48,611 nucleotides of DNA from a bacterium (GTDB lineage Bacteria > Vulcanimicrobiota > Vulcanimicrobiia > Vulcanimicrobiales > Vulcanimicrobiaceae): contig JAJYFM010000006.1 in assembly GCA_021790895.1 (NCBI GenBank), positions 1 through 48,611 on the forward strand, written 5' to 3'. Under the pieces are notes generated by a model. The model worked only from the letters and a program-made list of their open reading frames with translations. It ran no database searches and was not told the origin of the DNA. The position numbers were made by a program, and so were the translations under genes. This document shows positions 7,866-15,976 of this stretch, one piece after another (the first letter of the stretch is position 1; every line of letters begins with the position of its first letter).

Positions 7866-8447
7866 ATGGGGAACACGATCGCCGTCGTCTACGGGTCGGT
7901 ACGCAGCGAACGGCAGGGTCTGCGCGTAGCGCGATTCATCGTCGAGGCGCTGAAGGCGCGCGGCGACACCGGCATCCTCGTCGACCCGCTCGAGTATCGT
8001 TTGCCGTTGCTCGACCGCATGTATAAAGAATACGAACGCGGCAGCGCACCCGCGGTGATGGAGCGGCTTGCCGATGTTTTCCGCAGCGTCGATGGCTTTC
8101 TCGTCGTCTCGGGCGAGTATAACCACGGTATTCCGCCGGCGCTCAAAAACATGTTCGATCATTTCATGAACGAATTTTTTTGGCGCCCGGCAGGATTGGT
8201 CACCTATTCGAACGGTCGCTTCGGCGGTGTGCGGGCGGCGATGCAACTGCGCGCCACGCTCCCCGAACAGGGCATGATCACGATTCCTTCATTACTTCCA
8301 TTCGGCAATGTTGCCGAAACCTTCGACGAAAACGGGGTGCCGCATGCCGACTACGTTCGCGCCTCCACGAAGACGTTTCTTGATGAATTCACTTGGTACG
8401 TCGAGGCGCTGCGCGCCCGTCGCGTCGGCGGCGTTCCGTATGAATAG
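7866..8447 (+). CDS. NAD(P)H-dependent FMN reductase / quinone reductase
   Basis: A 193-residue flavodoxin-like protein of the NADPH-dependent FMN reductase family (ArsH/ChrR/WrbA-related). The N-terminal strand IAVVYGSVRSERQG is the FMN-phosphate loop. SGEYNHGIPPALKNMFDHF carries the second flavin contact, with the typical (P/G)EYNxxxPxxLKNxxD motif. These enzymes reduce quinones, chromate or flavins with two electrons. It follows the pirin gene by 19 bases and precedes the SDR gene by 9 bases. The context favours handling of quinones or other electrophiles. Confidence 0.92.
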   Translation: MGNTIAVVYGSVRSERQGLRVARFIVEALKARGDTGILVDPLEYRLPLLDRMYKEYERGSAPAVMERLADVFRSVDGFLVVSGEYNHGIPPALKNMFDHFMNEFFWRPAGLVTYSNGRFGGVRAAMQLRATLPEQGMITIPSLLPFGNVAETFDENGVPHADYVRASTKTFLDEFTWYVEALRARRVGGVPYE

Positions 8448-8456
8448 CGGGCGCCG

Positions 8457-9221
8457 ATGAATTCGCCACGGCGCGTCGCGCTCGTCACCGGAGCGAGCAG
8501 CGGGCTCGGCGCAGCCTGCGCGCTCGCACTCGCGCGCGAGGGGCACATCGTCGCACTCGCTGCACGTCGTCGCGACGCGCTCGAAACGATCGCCGCGCAA
8601 GCGCGCGCCGCCGGCGCTTTCGATGCGCGCGCCTTTCCCTGCGATTTGAACGACGACGGCGAACGCGATCGACTGATCGACGATGTCGGCTCGACGTACG
8701 GAAGCATCGATATCCTCGTCGCCAACGGCGGCGGGCCGAAACCGGGAAACTTTGAAAAATTAACGCTCGACGATTGGGACCTTGCCTATCGGACGGTGCT
8801 CCGCTCGATGCTCGCGCTCACCTATCGCGTCCTCCCGCTCATGCGCGAGCGCCGATGGGGGCGTATCGTCGCGCTGACGTCGACGAGCGTGAAGCAACCG
8901 ATCGGCAATCTCGCGCTCTCCAATGCGTTGCGCACCGCACTCGTTTCAGCGCTGAAGACCGCGAGCAACGACGTCGCCGCGGCCGGGATTACCATCAACA
9001 GTATCGCGACCGGACGCTTCCTTACCGACCGGCTGCGCGCGCTCTATGGAAGCGATGAAGCGTTGGAATCCGCCGCTCGCAACGAGGTGCCGATGCAGCG
9101 CGTCGGTTCGCCCGAAGAGCTAGCCGAGTTCGTCGCATTTCTTTGCAGCGAGCGAGCATCGTACCTGACCGGGCAGACGATCTCGGTCGACGGCGGCCTC
9201 ACGCGCGCCCTCTTCGGTTAA
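8457..9221 (+). CDS. Atypical SDR protein without the catalytic Tyr/Lys
   Basis: A 254-residue Rossmann-fold protein of the short-chain dehydrogenase/reductase superfamily. The cofactor motif TGASSGLG (about residues 11-18) and the C-terminal [12 protein letters not shown] are intact. The active-site region reads [19 protein letters not shown], so the YxxxK pair found in ordinary SDRs is replaced by L and R/L. This matches the known beta-ketoacyl-reductase-like SDR subgroup that lacks the catalytic tetrad. It may bind NAD(P) without acting as a usual dehydrogenase, or use another mechanism. The TAA stop shares one base with the ATG of the Rieske gene, so the two are translationally coupled. 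Confidence 0.9.
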   Translation: MNSPRRVALVTGASSGLGAACALALAREGHIVALAARRRDALETIAAQARAAGAFDARAFPCDLNDDGERDRLIDDVGSTYGSIDILVANGGGPKPGNFEKLTLDDWDLAYRTVLRSMLALTYRVLPLMRERRWGRIVALTSTSVKQPIGNLALSNALRTALVSALKTASNDVAAAGITINSIATGRFLTDRLRALYGSDEALESAARNEVPMQRVGSPEELAEFVAFLCSERASYLTGQTISVDGGLTRALFG

Positions 9222-9544
9222 TGCGCGAGGGTTTCGTCTGCGTCGCCGATCGTTCAACGCTCGCGCGAAATGCGACGATCGTCTGCAACGTCGGAAACTA
9301 TGAAGTCGCGATCTTCGATGTCAACGGCGAGCTCTTCGCGTTGGAGAACGCGTGTCCGCATCAAGGCGGCCCGCTCGCCGAGGGAAGCGTCGAACGGGGC
9401 ATCGTCACCTGCCCGTGGCACGCGTGGCGCTTCAATCTGCGCACCGGTTGCATGACGTTGGGAGATTTTGCGCGCGTTCCGCGCTTCGCCGTTATCGCCG
9501 ACGAGGGGCGAATCTGGCTCGGCGAGGAACCCATCGAAGAATGA
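9221..9544 (+). CDS. Rieske [2Fe-2S] ferredoxin
   Basis: A 107-residue soluble Rieske protein with both cluster-binding loops: CPHQGG (Cys and His) and CPWHAW (Cys and His), separated by 17 residues as in NirD/BphF-type ferredoxins. It has no signal peptide or membrane anchor, so it is a cytoplasmic electron carrier and not a bc-complex subunit. I start it at ATG 9221, which overlaps the SDR stop. It ends in an ATGA overlap with the next gene. No dioxygenase oxygenase subunit lies nearby, so its partner is unknown; the flavin reductase two genes upstream is one possibility. Confidence 0.93.
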   Translation: MREGFVCVADRSTLARNATIVCNVGNYEVAIFDVNGELFALENACPHQGGPLAEGSVERGIVTCPWHAWRFNLRTGCMTLGDFARVPRFAVIADEGRIWLGEEPIEE

Positions 9545-10047
9545 ATCAGCAGATACCGGTTTGGGATGCGCGCCTCGGGACCGCCGGCGGTCCGACATTC
9601 GGCGATGCGCTTCGAGCGCTCGCGCGCGAACGCGGAGTTGAGGACGCGCAACTCGTCGATGCGCTCGGCATCGCTCCCGAAGAACTCGCGGAGCTCTACG
9701 CCGGCACGAGGAGAGTCGCGCCCAGCATGCTCGCACGGCTCGCGCACGCGTTGCGGCTACGACCGATCGAGTTCATGCAGAAGAGCGCGCTCCTTTCGCT
9801 CGATGTCTATGCCTTCGGCCTCGACCCGCTCTTCTTTCTCCCCGAAGGGCAGCTCCGCTACGATGCGCGCATCTACATGCGCGAGATCAATCCGCGCCAT
9901 GCCGTTCCCGAGGGCGACATGACGAAGCGGAACCCGCTCCTCAATGCGCTGGGAGAGGATTCCCTGCTCGATGCGCTCGGCCGTATCGAAATCGAGCTCA
10001 CCTACCTCCTCCGGGTCGCCTCGCAGGCGACCGGTGGGAGGCTTTAG
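9541..10047 (+). CDS. HTH (XRE-like) domain protein
   Basis: A 168-residue protein. Residues about 20-75 look like a Cro/C1-type helix-turn-helix: FGDALRALARERG, then QLVDALGIAPEELAELYAG, then PSMLARLAHALRLRPIEFM. The C-terminal half (about residues 85-168) is of no family I recognise and has a LGRIEIELTYLLR helix near the end. The ATG overlaps the Rieske stop (ATGA). It is a plausible transcriptional regulator of this plus-strand cluster, which is an inference from position. Confidence 0.75.
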   Translation: MNQQIPVWDARLGTAGGPTFGDALRALARERGVEDAQLVDALGIAPEELAELYAGTRRVAPSMLARLAHALRLRPIEFMQKSALLSLDVYAFGLDPLFFLPEGQLRYDARIYMREINPRHAVPEGDMTKRNPLLNALGEDSLLDALGRIEIELTYLLRVASQATGGRL

Positions 10048-10061
10048 CTCCGGAAAGCAGA

Positions 10062-10085
10062 GGTTCGCACCCTCCAGCGCGAACC
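10062..10085 (+). repeat. Inverted repeat between HTH and DJ-1 genes
   Basis: GGTTCGC and GCGAACC form a perfect 7-bp stem with a 10-base loop, ending 9 bases before the DJ-1-like ATG. It is not followed by a T run, so it is not a standard terminator. It could be an operator for the upstream HTH protein or an mRNA structure over the ribosome site. I cannot decide between these. Confidence 0.4.
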
Positions 10086-10094
10086 GCCCCTGCC

Positions 10095-10652
10095 ATGCAA
10101 GGAGTTCAAGGTAAACGCATCGCTGCGCTCGCGGGCGATGGATTCGAAGAGATGGATTTAACCGAGCCGCGCCGCGCGCTCGAAGAGGCCGGCGCGATCG
10201 TCACGATCGTCGGCATCGACGAGCGGGCGCGCGCCCGCATTCGCGGGAAGCGGGGGCTCGACGACGGCATCCTGGTGAAAGCCGAGGAGCTCGTCGGCGA
10301 TTGCACCGCGGAGGATTTCGACGCGCTGCTCGTCCCCGGTGGGCTCTCGCCCGACCGCATTCGTGCCGACGCGGAGGTCCAGCGCTTCGTGCGTGAGTTC
10401 GATGCGGCGAAGAAACCGATCTTCTCGATCGGGCACGGCGCGCAGGTGCTGATCTCGGCGCAGTTGCTGCGCGGGCGTCAGTTGACGGGCGCGCATGCGA
10501 TCGCCGACGATATCCGCAATGCCGGCGGGCTCTATCGCGATCAACCGACGGCGCAGGACAGCAACATCATCAGCACGCGCGGGGGAGAGGATCTTCCGCA
10601 ATTCAATCGCGCGATGATGGAAAAACTCGCACTCTCCTCCGCTGCGGTCTAA
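10095..10652 (+). CDS. DJ-1/PfpI family protein lacking the nucleophile Cys
   Basis: A 185-residue protein of the DJ-1/PfpI/ThiJ fold. The opening RIAALAGDGFEEMDLTEP carries the conserved glutamate of the active site. LLVPGGLSPDRIR is the usual loop, and the nucleophile elbow reads FSIGHGAQVLIS. In PfpI-type enzymes this elbow is AICHGPQ, so the catalytic cysteine is replaced by glycine while the histidine is kept. It is therefore unlikely to have the protease, chaperone or glyoxalase/deglycase activity that depends on that cysteine. It follows the HTH gene by 47 bases on the same strand. Confidence 0.88.
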   Translation: MQGVQGKRIAALAGDGFEEMDLTEPRRALEEAGAIVTIVGIDERARARIRGKRGLDDGILVKAEELVGDCTAEDFDALLVPGGLSPDRIRADAEVQRFVREFDAAKKPIFSIGHGAQVLISAQLLRGRQLTGAHAIADDIRNAGGLYRDQPTAQDSNIISTRGGEDLPQFNRAMMEKLALSSAAV

Positions 10653-10675
10653 CCTTCGCAAAAGCACGCGCCGCG

Positions 10676-11485
10676 ATGGGTGAGGATGCTCGAATTCGGG
10701 TTCTCGCTCTTCACGGCGAAGATGGTGTTGAAAGTGGGCTTCGTGTCGCCGGGTCTTCGGGCCCGGCGATACTCTTCGTTCATGGTGTCGGTTCGACGGC
10801 CGCCATTTGGGATCGGCAGTTACTCGCATTCGCGCCGCGCGCGCGTTGCGGTGCGCTCGAATTACGTGGAAATGGAGCCGTTCCCGAGCCCGCACCGGCG
10901 ACGATCACGCGCGCCGGCTACGCGCTCGATGCCATCGCCGCGCTCGACGCACTCGGCGTGGAGCGGGCCGTCATCGTCGGGTGCAGTCTCGGCGGCGTCG
11001 TCGCATTCGAACTCGCGCGCCGGATTCCCGAACGCCTCGCCGGTCTGGTTTTCGTCGGAAGTTTTGCGAAGTATCCGGATGCGGAGAATTACGTACGGCG
11101 CATTCTCGCGGCGGTCGACGCGGCGGGCGATATGGAGACCTTCGCGCGCGCTCGCGCGGCGCAACTCGGATTGCCGGCGGAGCGTGAACGCGAGACCATC
11201 GCGCAAATGGCGTGTAAGCGTCGCACCTCCTACGAAGCGGCAACGCACGCAACCTGGACCGGCGATTATCGCGCCGATCTCGCTGCGATCGCGGTTCCGA
11301 CGCTCGTCCTCGTCGGCGAGCGGGATACAATCGCGCCGCGCGCGCTCTCCGAAGAGATCGTTGCGGGAATCCCCAACGCGCGTTGTCGCGAAATTGCCGG
11401 TGCGGGTCATGTCGCTAACGCCGATGCTCCCGAGGCTTTTAACCGTCACCTCCTCGCGTTTCTCGAAGAGGTCGTCGTTCGATGA
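10676..11485 (+). CDS. Alpha/beta hydrolase
   Basis: A 269-residue alpha/beta hydrolase of the 3-oxoadipate enol-lactonase/haloperoxidase-like group. ILFVHGVGSTAAIWD is the oxyanion-hole strand. The nucleophile elbow is GCSLGG (Ser), the acid is Asp in GERDTIAP, and the histidine is in GAGHVANAD. All three triad residues are present. It has no signal peptide and should be cytoplasmic. The substrate is unknown. The stop overlaps the kinase ATG by four bases, which links it to the sensor kinase translationally. Confidence 0.92.
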   Translation: MGEDARIRVLALHGEDGVESGLRVAGSSGPAILFVHGVGSTAAIWDRQLLAFAPRARCGALELRGNGAVPEPAPATITRAGYALDAIAALDALGVERAVIVGCSLGGVVAFELARRIPERLAGLVFVGSFAKYPDAENYVRRILAAVDAAGDMETFARARAAQLGLPAERERETIAQMACKRRTSYEAATHATWTGDYRADLAAIAVPTLVLVGERDTIAPRALSEEIVAGIPNARCREIAGAGHVANADAPEAFNRHLLAFLEEVVVR

Positions 11486-14166
11486 GCAGCCCGTATCCGT
11501 TGAGTGAAGAACGGGAGCGTGAACGGCTGCGCGCCCTCGAATCCTATCAAGTGCTCGACACGGGCGACGAGGCGATCTTCGACGCCTTCGTCAACCTCGC
11601 GGCGGAGCTCGCCGACACCCCGATTGCGCTCGTCAGTCTCGTCGACGAGCATCGGCAATGGTTTAAGGCGCGGCGCGGCTTAACGACTCGCGAAACCCCG
11701 CGCGATCAAGCCTTCTGCGCCTACGCGCTCGACGACCGCGTCAACACGTTAGAAGTGAAGGATGCGAGGAGCGACGATCGCTTTAGCTCCAATCCGCTTG
11801 TTACCGGCGATCCCGGAATACGTTTTTACGCCGGGTTCCCGCTGGTGGCTCCCAATGGGGCGCGCCTTGGAACGATCTGCGTGATCGACCGGAAACCCCG
11901 TACCTTGACGGAGCGGCAACGCGATGCGCTGACGGAGCTCTCTCATGCAGTCATGGCGGTGCTCGATGCACGGCGCGAATTTTATAACCTTTTTGAGTCC
12001 GCTCAACTCGACATGCTGACGTTTGATGCAACGACGTTGAAAGTTCAATTTGCATCGGCCGGAGCGGCGAAGCATCTTCGCTACGAACAGCGCGCGCTGA
12101 TGGGAAAGAGCATCTCCGACCTCTACGACAGTCTCTCCTCATCGCGTATGACGGCGGCAATCGAAACAATGCGCGCCGGTCATGCATGGATAGCCGAGAC
12201 GCAGGCACGCCGGAGCGACGGCTCGTCGTTTCCGGTTGAGTTGCGCGCCGATATCAGCGGTCTCGACGGCAAAGAAAGAGTTCTCGCGATCGCTGCCGAT
12301 ATCAGCGAACAGGTGGGCTATCGGCGCCGTCTCGACCTGCTCTCACGAGCGATGAACGAGACCGCCGAGATGTTGCGCATCTTCGAGGTCGACGAACAAA
12401 GCCAAAAGCTTCGGCTCATCTACATGAACGATGCCTTCGAACGCGCGACGGGCTGGCGATCTCCCGATGCAATTGGACGCGAAGTCGACGATTTTCGCTT
12501 TTCGATGCCGGATGACGACGGCATGCGTCGCCTGCGAGAAGCCATTGCGGCCGGATCGGCAGCGCGAGAGCAAGTCGTCTCCTACCGTCGTGACGGCAGC
12601 GGATTTTGGTCGCTCCGTTCGTGTACTCCGATTCGGGATGTCCGTGGAGCGATTACGCATTGGGTCTTCGTCGAACGCGATATTACCGAAGAAGTCGAAG
12701 AGACGGCGCGGCTCGAAGAACAAAACGATCGTTTAGCAGCGCTCGCACGCGCATCGCGGGAGATTGTCGCCGCGCTCGACGGCCGGAGGCTTGTTGAGTG
12801 TGTAGAGTCCGGCGCGCGCGCCGTACTCGGAGCGACGGGCTGCATTCTCGCCAAGCGGAACGACGGTTACGTCGTCGAGGTGCGCGACAGCAGTAGACCA
12901 CTCAACGCGGAAAAAGAAGCCTTCCTCTACGAACCGGCGCGCCGCTTAAACGAAGAACAAGGGCTCATTGTATCCGACGACCGCTTTGACGTGCTCGTGG
13001 GCGTCGGGCGTAGCGACCGCTCCGACCTCGTATTGCGGCTCCACCGCGATATGCGGCCGTTCGAACGGCGCGATATCTTCTTGGTCGACTTGTTTGCGCA
13101 ATTTGTTTCGGTTGCGGTTCGCAACACCGCACTTTATAGTGAGGTCGAACGTCGGCGCAATGCCATCTACGAACTAAGCCGCACGAAGAGCGATCTCATC
13201 GCCATGCTTGCGCACGATTTTCGCGGCCCGCTTACCACAATCATCGGATTCGCCGATCTGCTTGGTGAAGTGGGGGCGCTTACCGAAGAACAGCGTGCTT
13301 TTACGCAAGCAATGAAGCAGTCAGCGCTCGATCTCGCGAATCTCGCCAATGACACCTTGGCGATCTCAAGGTTGGAGCGCAACGAACTCGTGCTTTCGCT
13401 CGCCGAAGTCGACGTCGAGTCGTTATTACGCGATCTCGCCGTGCGCTACGCCTATCGGCGAGAGATCGAAATCACCGCCGATGGGGCGTCGATTATTACC
13501 GGCGACGGCGACCGGCTGGTGCAGATATTTTCCAACCTCATCGACAACGCTATGAAGTATTCTCCTGGCGGCCAACCGATACGCATCCACGTTCATCGGA
13601 AGACCGACGGCATCGTTATAACAGTGCGCGATAGCGGCATCGGGGTTCCACCGTCTGAAATAGCCTCGCTCTTCGAACGATTTACACGAGCCTCGAACGC
13701 CCGCAAACTCAAAATTCCCGGAACGGGGTTCGGCCTCTTCCTTACCCAGCAACTCGTGCGGCTCCATAGCGGAACGATAACCTTGAACAGCGATGAGGGT
13801 CACGGAACGGTCGTCACCGTGAAGTTGCCGTTCGCTCCTGCGCCGAGTCTGCGTCCGCATGTCGTCGCGCTGGTTGGAACGGGGGAGCGAAATATTGCTC
13901 TCGCCGATGAACTGCGCGAAGCCGGTTATCGGGTTCGTATGTCGGAACAAATCGAAGAAATCGAGGCGCTTTTAGAACGCGAGCCGATCGGGGCGGTCGT
14001 TATCGCCTCGCCGTTGCGTGACAGTAGCGACTCAGCGGCGCTACTGCAAACGATGCTGCGCGAACGGGCGATCCCGTCGATCTCCATCGACGGCCCATCG
14101 ACTGCAGATGAGTTGGTACGAATTCTCGACCGCATGCTCGGAGAAGCTCCTCCGCATTCGAACTAA
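11482..14166 (+). CDS. GAF-PAS-PAS-GAF hybrid-like sensor histidine kinase
   Basis: An 894-residue cytoplasmic sensor kinase with no obvious membrane segment. An N-terminal GAF domain (about residues 20-165) has the VSLVDEHRQWFKARRGL and QAFCAYAL signatures. Two PAS domains follow (about 170-285 and 290-415), the second ending in the PAC-like VFVERDITEEVEE. A second GAF-like region spans about 420-550. The HisKA domain has the phospho-acceptor His578 in MLAHDFRGPLTTIIGF. The ATPase domain has the N box FSNLIDNAMKYSPGG, DSGIGVP, FERF and GTGFGLFL. The last 100 residues look like a receiver fold without a phosphorylatable Asp at the expected strand end. No response regulator gene lies next to it; a diguanylate cyclase converges on its 3' end with a 4-base overlap. 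Confidence 0.93.
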   Translation: MSSPYPLSEERERERLRALESYQVLDTGDEAIFDAFVNLAAELADTPIALVSLVDEHRQWFKARRGLTTRETPRDQAFCAYALDDRVNTLEVKDARSDDRFSSNPLVTGDPGIRFYAGFPLVAPNGARLGTICVIDRKPRTLTERQRDALTELSHAVMAVLDARREFYNLFESAQLDMLTFDATTLKVQFASAGAAKHLRYEQRALMGKSISDLYDSLSSSRMTAAIETMRAGHAWIAETQARRSDGSSFPVELRADISGLDGKERVLAIAADISEQVGYRRRLDLLSRAMNETAEMLRIFEVDEQSQKLRLIYMNDAFERATGWRSPDAIGREVDDFRFSMPDDDGMRRLREAIAAGSAAREQVVSYRRDGSGFWSLRSCTPIRDVRGAITHWVFVERDITEEVEETARLEEQNDRLAALARASREIVAALDGRRLVECVESGARAVLGATGCILAKRNDGYVVEVRDSSRPLNAEKEAFLYEPARRLNEEQGLIVSDDRFDVLVGVGRSDRSDLVLRLHRDMRPFERRDIFLVDLFAQFVSVAVRNTALYSEVERRRNAIYELSRTKSDLIAMLAHDFRGPLTTIIGFADLLGEVGALTEEQRAFTQAMKQSALDLANLANDTLAISRLERNELVLSLAEVDVESLLRDLAVRYAYRREIEITADGASIITGDGDRLVQIFSNLIDNAMKYSPGGQPIRIHVHRKTDGIVITVRDSGIGVPPSEIASLFERFTRASNARKLKIPGTGFGLFLTQQLVRLHSGTITLNSDEGHGTVVTVKLPFAPAPSLRPHVVALVGTGERNIALADELREAGYRVRMSEQIEEIEALLEREPIGAVVIASPLRDSSDSAALLQTMLRERAIPSISIDGPSTADELVRILDRMLGEAPPHSN

Positions 14167-15077
14167 AAGGGACCGGAGAAGCGGAACGTATTTTTCCCGG
14201 AGGATTTCGCGTCGTAGAGCGCCTTGTCGGCGGCTTCTAGCAGGGAGGCTTCGCTGATGCCGTGCCAGGGATAGACCGCGATACCGATGCTCAAGCCCAC
14301 TTTCAGATCGACCCCACCGATGGGGAAAGGCTCTTGGAGCGCTTCGATGAGCTTTTGGGCGAGCGTCGTGGCATCCTCGGGAATACGAGTGAGTTGTTGC
14401 AGCACTGCAAACTCATCGCCGCCGAGGCGAGCAAACGTATCGCTTTCGCGCAATATATAGCCGAGGCGTTCGCCGAAACTACGAAGCAGGGCGTCGCCGG
14501 CAGCATGTCCGTGAACGTCGTTAACGCTCTTGAAACCGTCCAAATCGAGAAATAAGAGAGCAAACGGTCGATTGTAACGCTTGGCGCCGGCGATCGTCTG
14601 CGCGAGACGATCTTCGAAGAGCGCTCGGTTCGGCAAGCGTGTCAAAGGGTCGTAAAATGCGAGGTTATGCAGGTGTTGGTGCGCGATGCGCTCCGCAGCG
14701 ATATTTTTAACGATCGCCGAAACGCCGATAATTTCATCTTCGATGCGGAGCGGCGTAAAACGAAGACGAACCGGCATCGACGGCATCTCTCCCGACGCTC
14801 GAAGAACGCTGTCAAACTCCTGCGCTTCACCGACGAGTGTTTGGCTGAACGCTTCCCGCGCTTCAGGTTCCGCGATTGCTTCCAAGTACTCGAAGAATGA
14901 TTTGGAGACGGCTTCATGCGGCGCGAGCTCGAGCATCTCCTCAAACATCAAATTCGCCTGCAGAACCTCTCCCTCAAGGCCCAAGAATGCGATCGAATCG
15001 ACATTATGGACGAAGAACGAGCAAAAACGAGCGTGCTCTGCCGCCGAAGGATCCGCATCGGAGAGGTTGCGTTCCAC
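14163..15077 (-). CDS. PAS-GGDEF diguanylate cyclase
   Basis: A 304-residue protein with an N-terminal PAS-like domain (about residues 15-135) and a C-terminal GGDEF domain (about 140-300). The active-site motif GGDEF is intact at residues 219-223, and RESD five residues before it is a good product-inhibition (I-site) RxxD. It should therefore make c-di-GMP and be feedback-inhibited. FYDPLTRLPNRALF and LFLDLDGFKSVND are the usual early blocks. The start is GTG at 15075-15077. The stop overlaps the kinase stop on the other strand by four bases, so the two genes end tail to tail. No EAL domain is present. Confidence 0.94.
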   Translation of the reverse strand: MERNLSDADPSAAEHARFCSFFVHNVDSIAFLGLEGEVLQANLMFEEMLELAPHEAVSKSFFEYLEAIAEPEAREAFSQTLVGEAQEFDSVLRASGEMPSMPVRLRFTPLRIEDEIIGVSAIVKNIAAERIAHQHLHNLAFYDPLTRLPNRALFEDRLAQTIAGAKRYNRPFALLFLDLDGFKSVNDVHGHAAGDALLRSFGERLGYILRESDTFARLGGDEFAVLQQLTRIPEDATTLAQKLIEALQEPFPIGGVDLKVGLSIGIAVYPWHGISEASLLEAADKALYDAKSSGKNTFRFSGPF

Positions 15078-15127
15078 CCCGAGCCCTTCGCCGAGTGCCT
15101 CCTCGTGTCATACGAGAAGGGAGTCCT

Positions 15128-15976
15128 TTAGCGCACCCGCCCCTCGGCGCTGTAGACGTTGGCGCGGTGCCCGCGTAGAAAGCCGATCAGCGTAATTCCG
15201 AAGCGCCTGCCGAGATCGACGGCGAGACTACTCGGCGCGGAGATCGAGGCGAGCATGGGAACCTGGGCGGCGATCGCCTTCTGCACCAGTTCGAAACTCG
15301 CGCGTCCGCTCACCAAGGCGATGCGCCCTTTCAGCGGCAGTTTATCGGCGAGGAATGCCTCGCCGATGACTTTATCGAGGGCGTTATGGCGGCCGATGTC
15401 TTCGCGCAGGACGAGCAACTCCCCGGAAGCATCGAAGAGCGCCGTTGCATGCAGGCCGCCGGTGCGTTCGAAGATGGGTTGTGCTGCGCGCATTCGCTCC
15501 GGCAACGCATAGAGCGTCTCCGTAGCGACCGTCGTCGCATCGTCGATTCGGTCGAGCCCCCGAGCCTCAAGCGCATCGATGCTTTCGCGCCCGCAAATGC
15601 CGCAAGCACCGTAGCCGGTAAAGAGGCGCGTATGCGCGCTTAAATCCGGCAACGATCGTGCGCGCAACTCGACGTTCACGATGTTGTAGCGCTGTTCTTG
15701 CTCGATATCGTCGTCGAGACAATAAGAAATGCCGACGATCTCCTCGCGCGATTTCACGATCCCTTCGTTGAAGAGAAAGCCCGCCGTAAGTTCGAAATCG
15801 TGCCCCGGCGTTCGCATCGTGAGCGCGAGCGAGCGGCGCTCTGCGCCTGCAGCCAATCGGATCTCCAGCGGCTCTTCGACCGCAACACGATCGTCGTGGC
15901 GAGTGCGCACGCCGTCGTCGATGACGATGGTCGTGAGGTCGGCGCTGCGGCCGGGGCGCGTCGAGAATTCGTTCAC
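15128..15976 (-). CDS. fdhD: Formate dehydrogenase accessory sulfurtransferase FdhD
   Basis: A 282-residue protein. FdhD carries sulfur from a cysteine desulfurase to the molybdenum cofactor and is needed for formate dehydrogenase activity. The conserved GACGICG motif (residues about 123-129) holds the CxxC sulfur-transfer pair. MRTPGHDFELTAGFLFNEGI and EDIGRHNALDKVIG are family blocks. The start is GTG and overlaps the NrfD stop by four bases, so it is the last gene of the formate dehydrogenase operon. Confidence 0.96.
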   Translation of the reverse strand: MNEFSTRPGRSADLTTIVIDDGVRTRHDDRVAVEEPLEIRLAAGAERRSLALTMRTPGHDFELTAGFLFNEGIVKSREEIVGISYCLDDDIEQEQRYNIVNVELRARSLPDLSAHTRLFTGYGACGICGRESIDALEARGLDRIDDATTVATETLYALPERMRAAQPIFERTGGLHATALFDASGELLVLREDIGRHNALDKVIGEAFLADKLPLKGRIALVSGRASFELVQKAIAAQVPMLASISAPSSLAVDLGRRFGITLIGFLRGHRANVYSAEGRVR

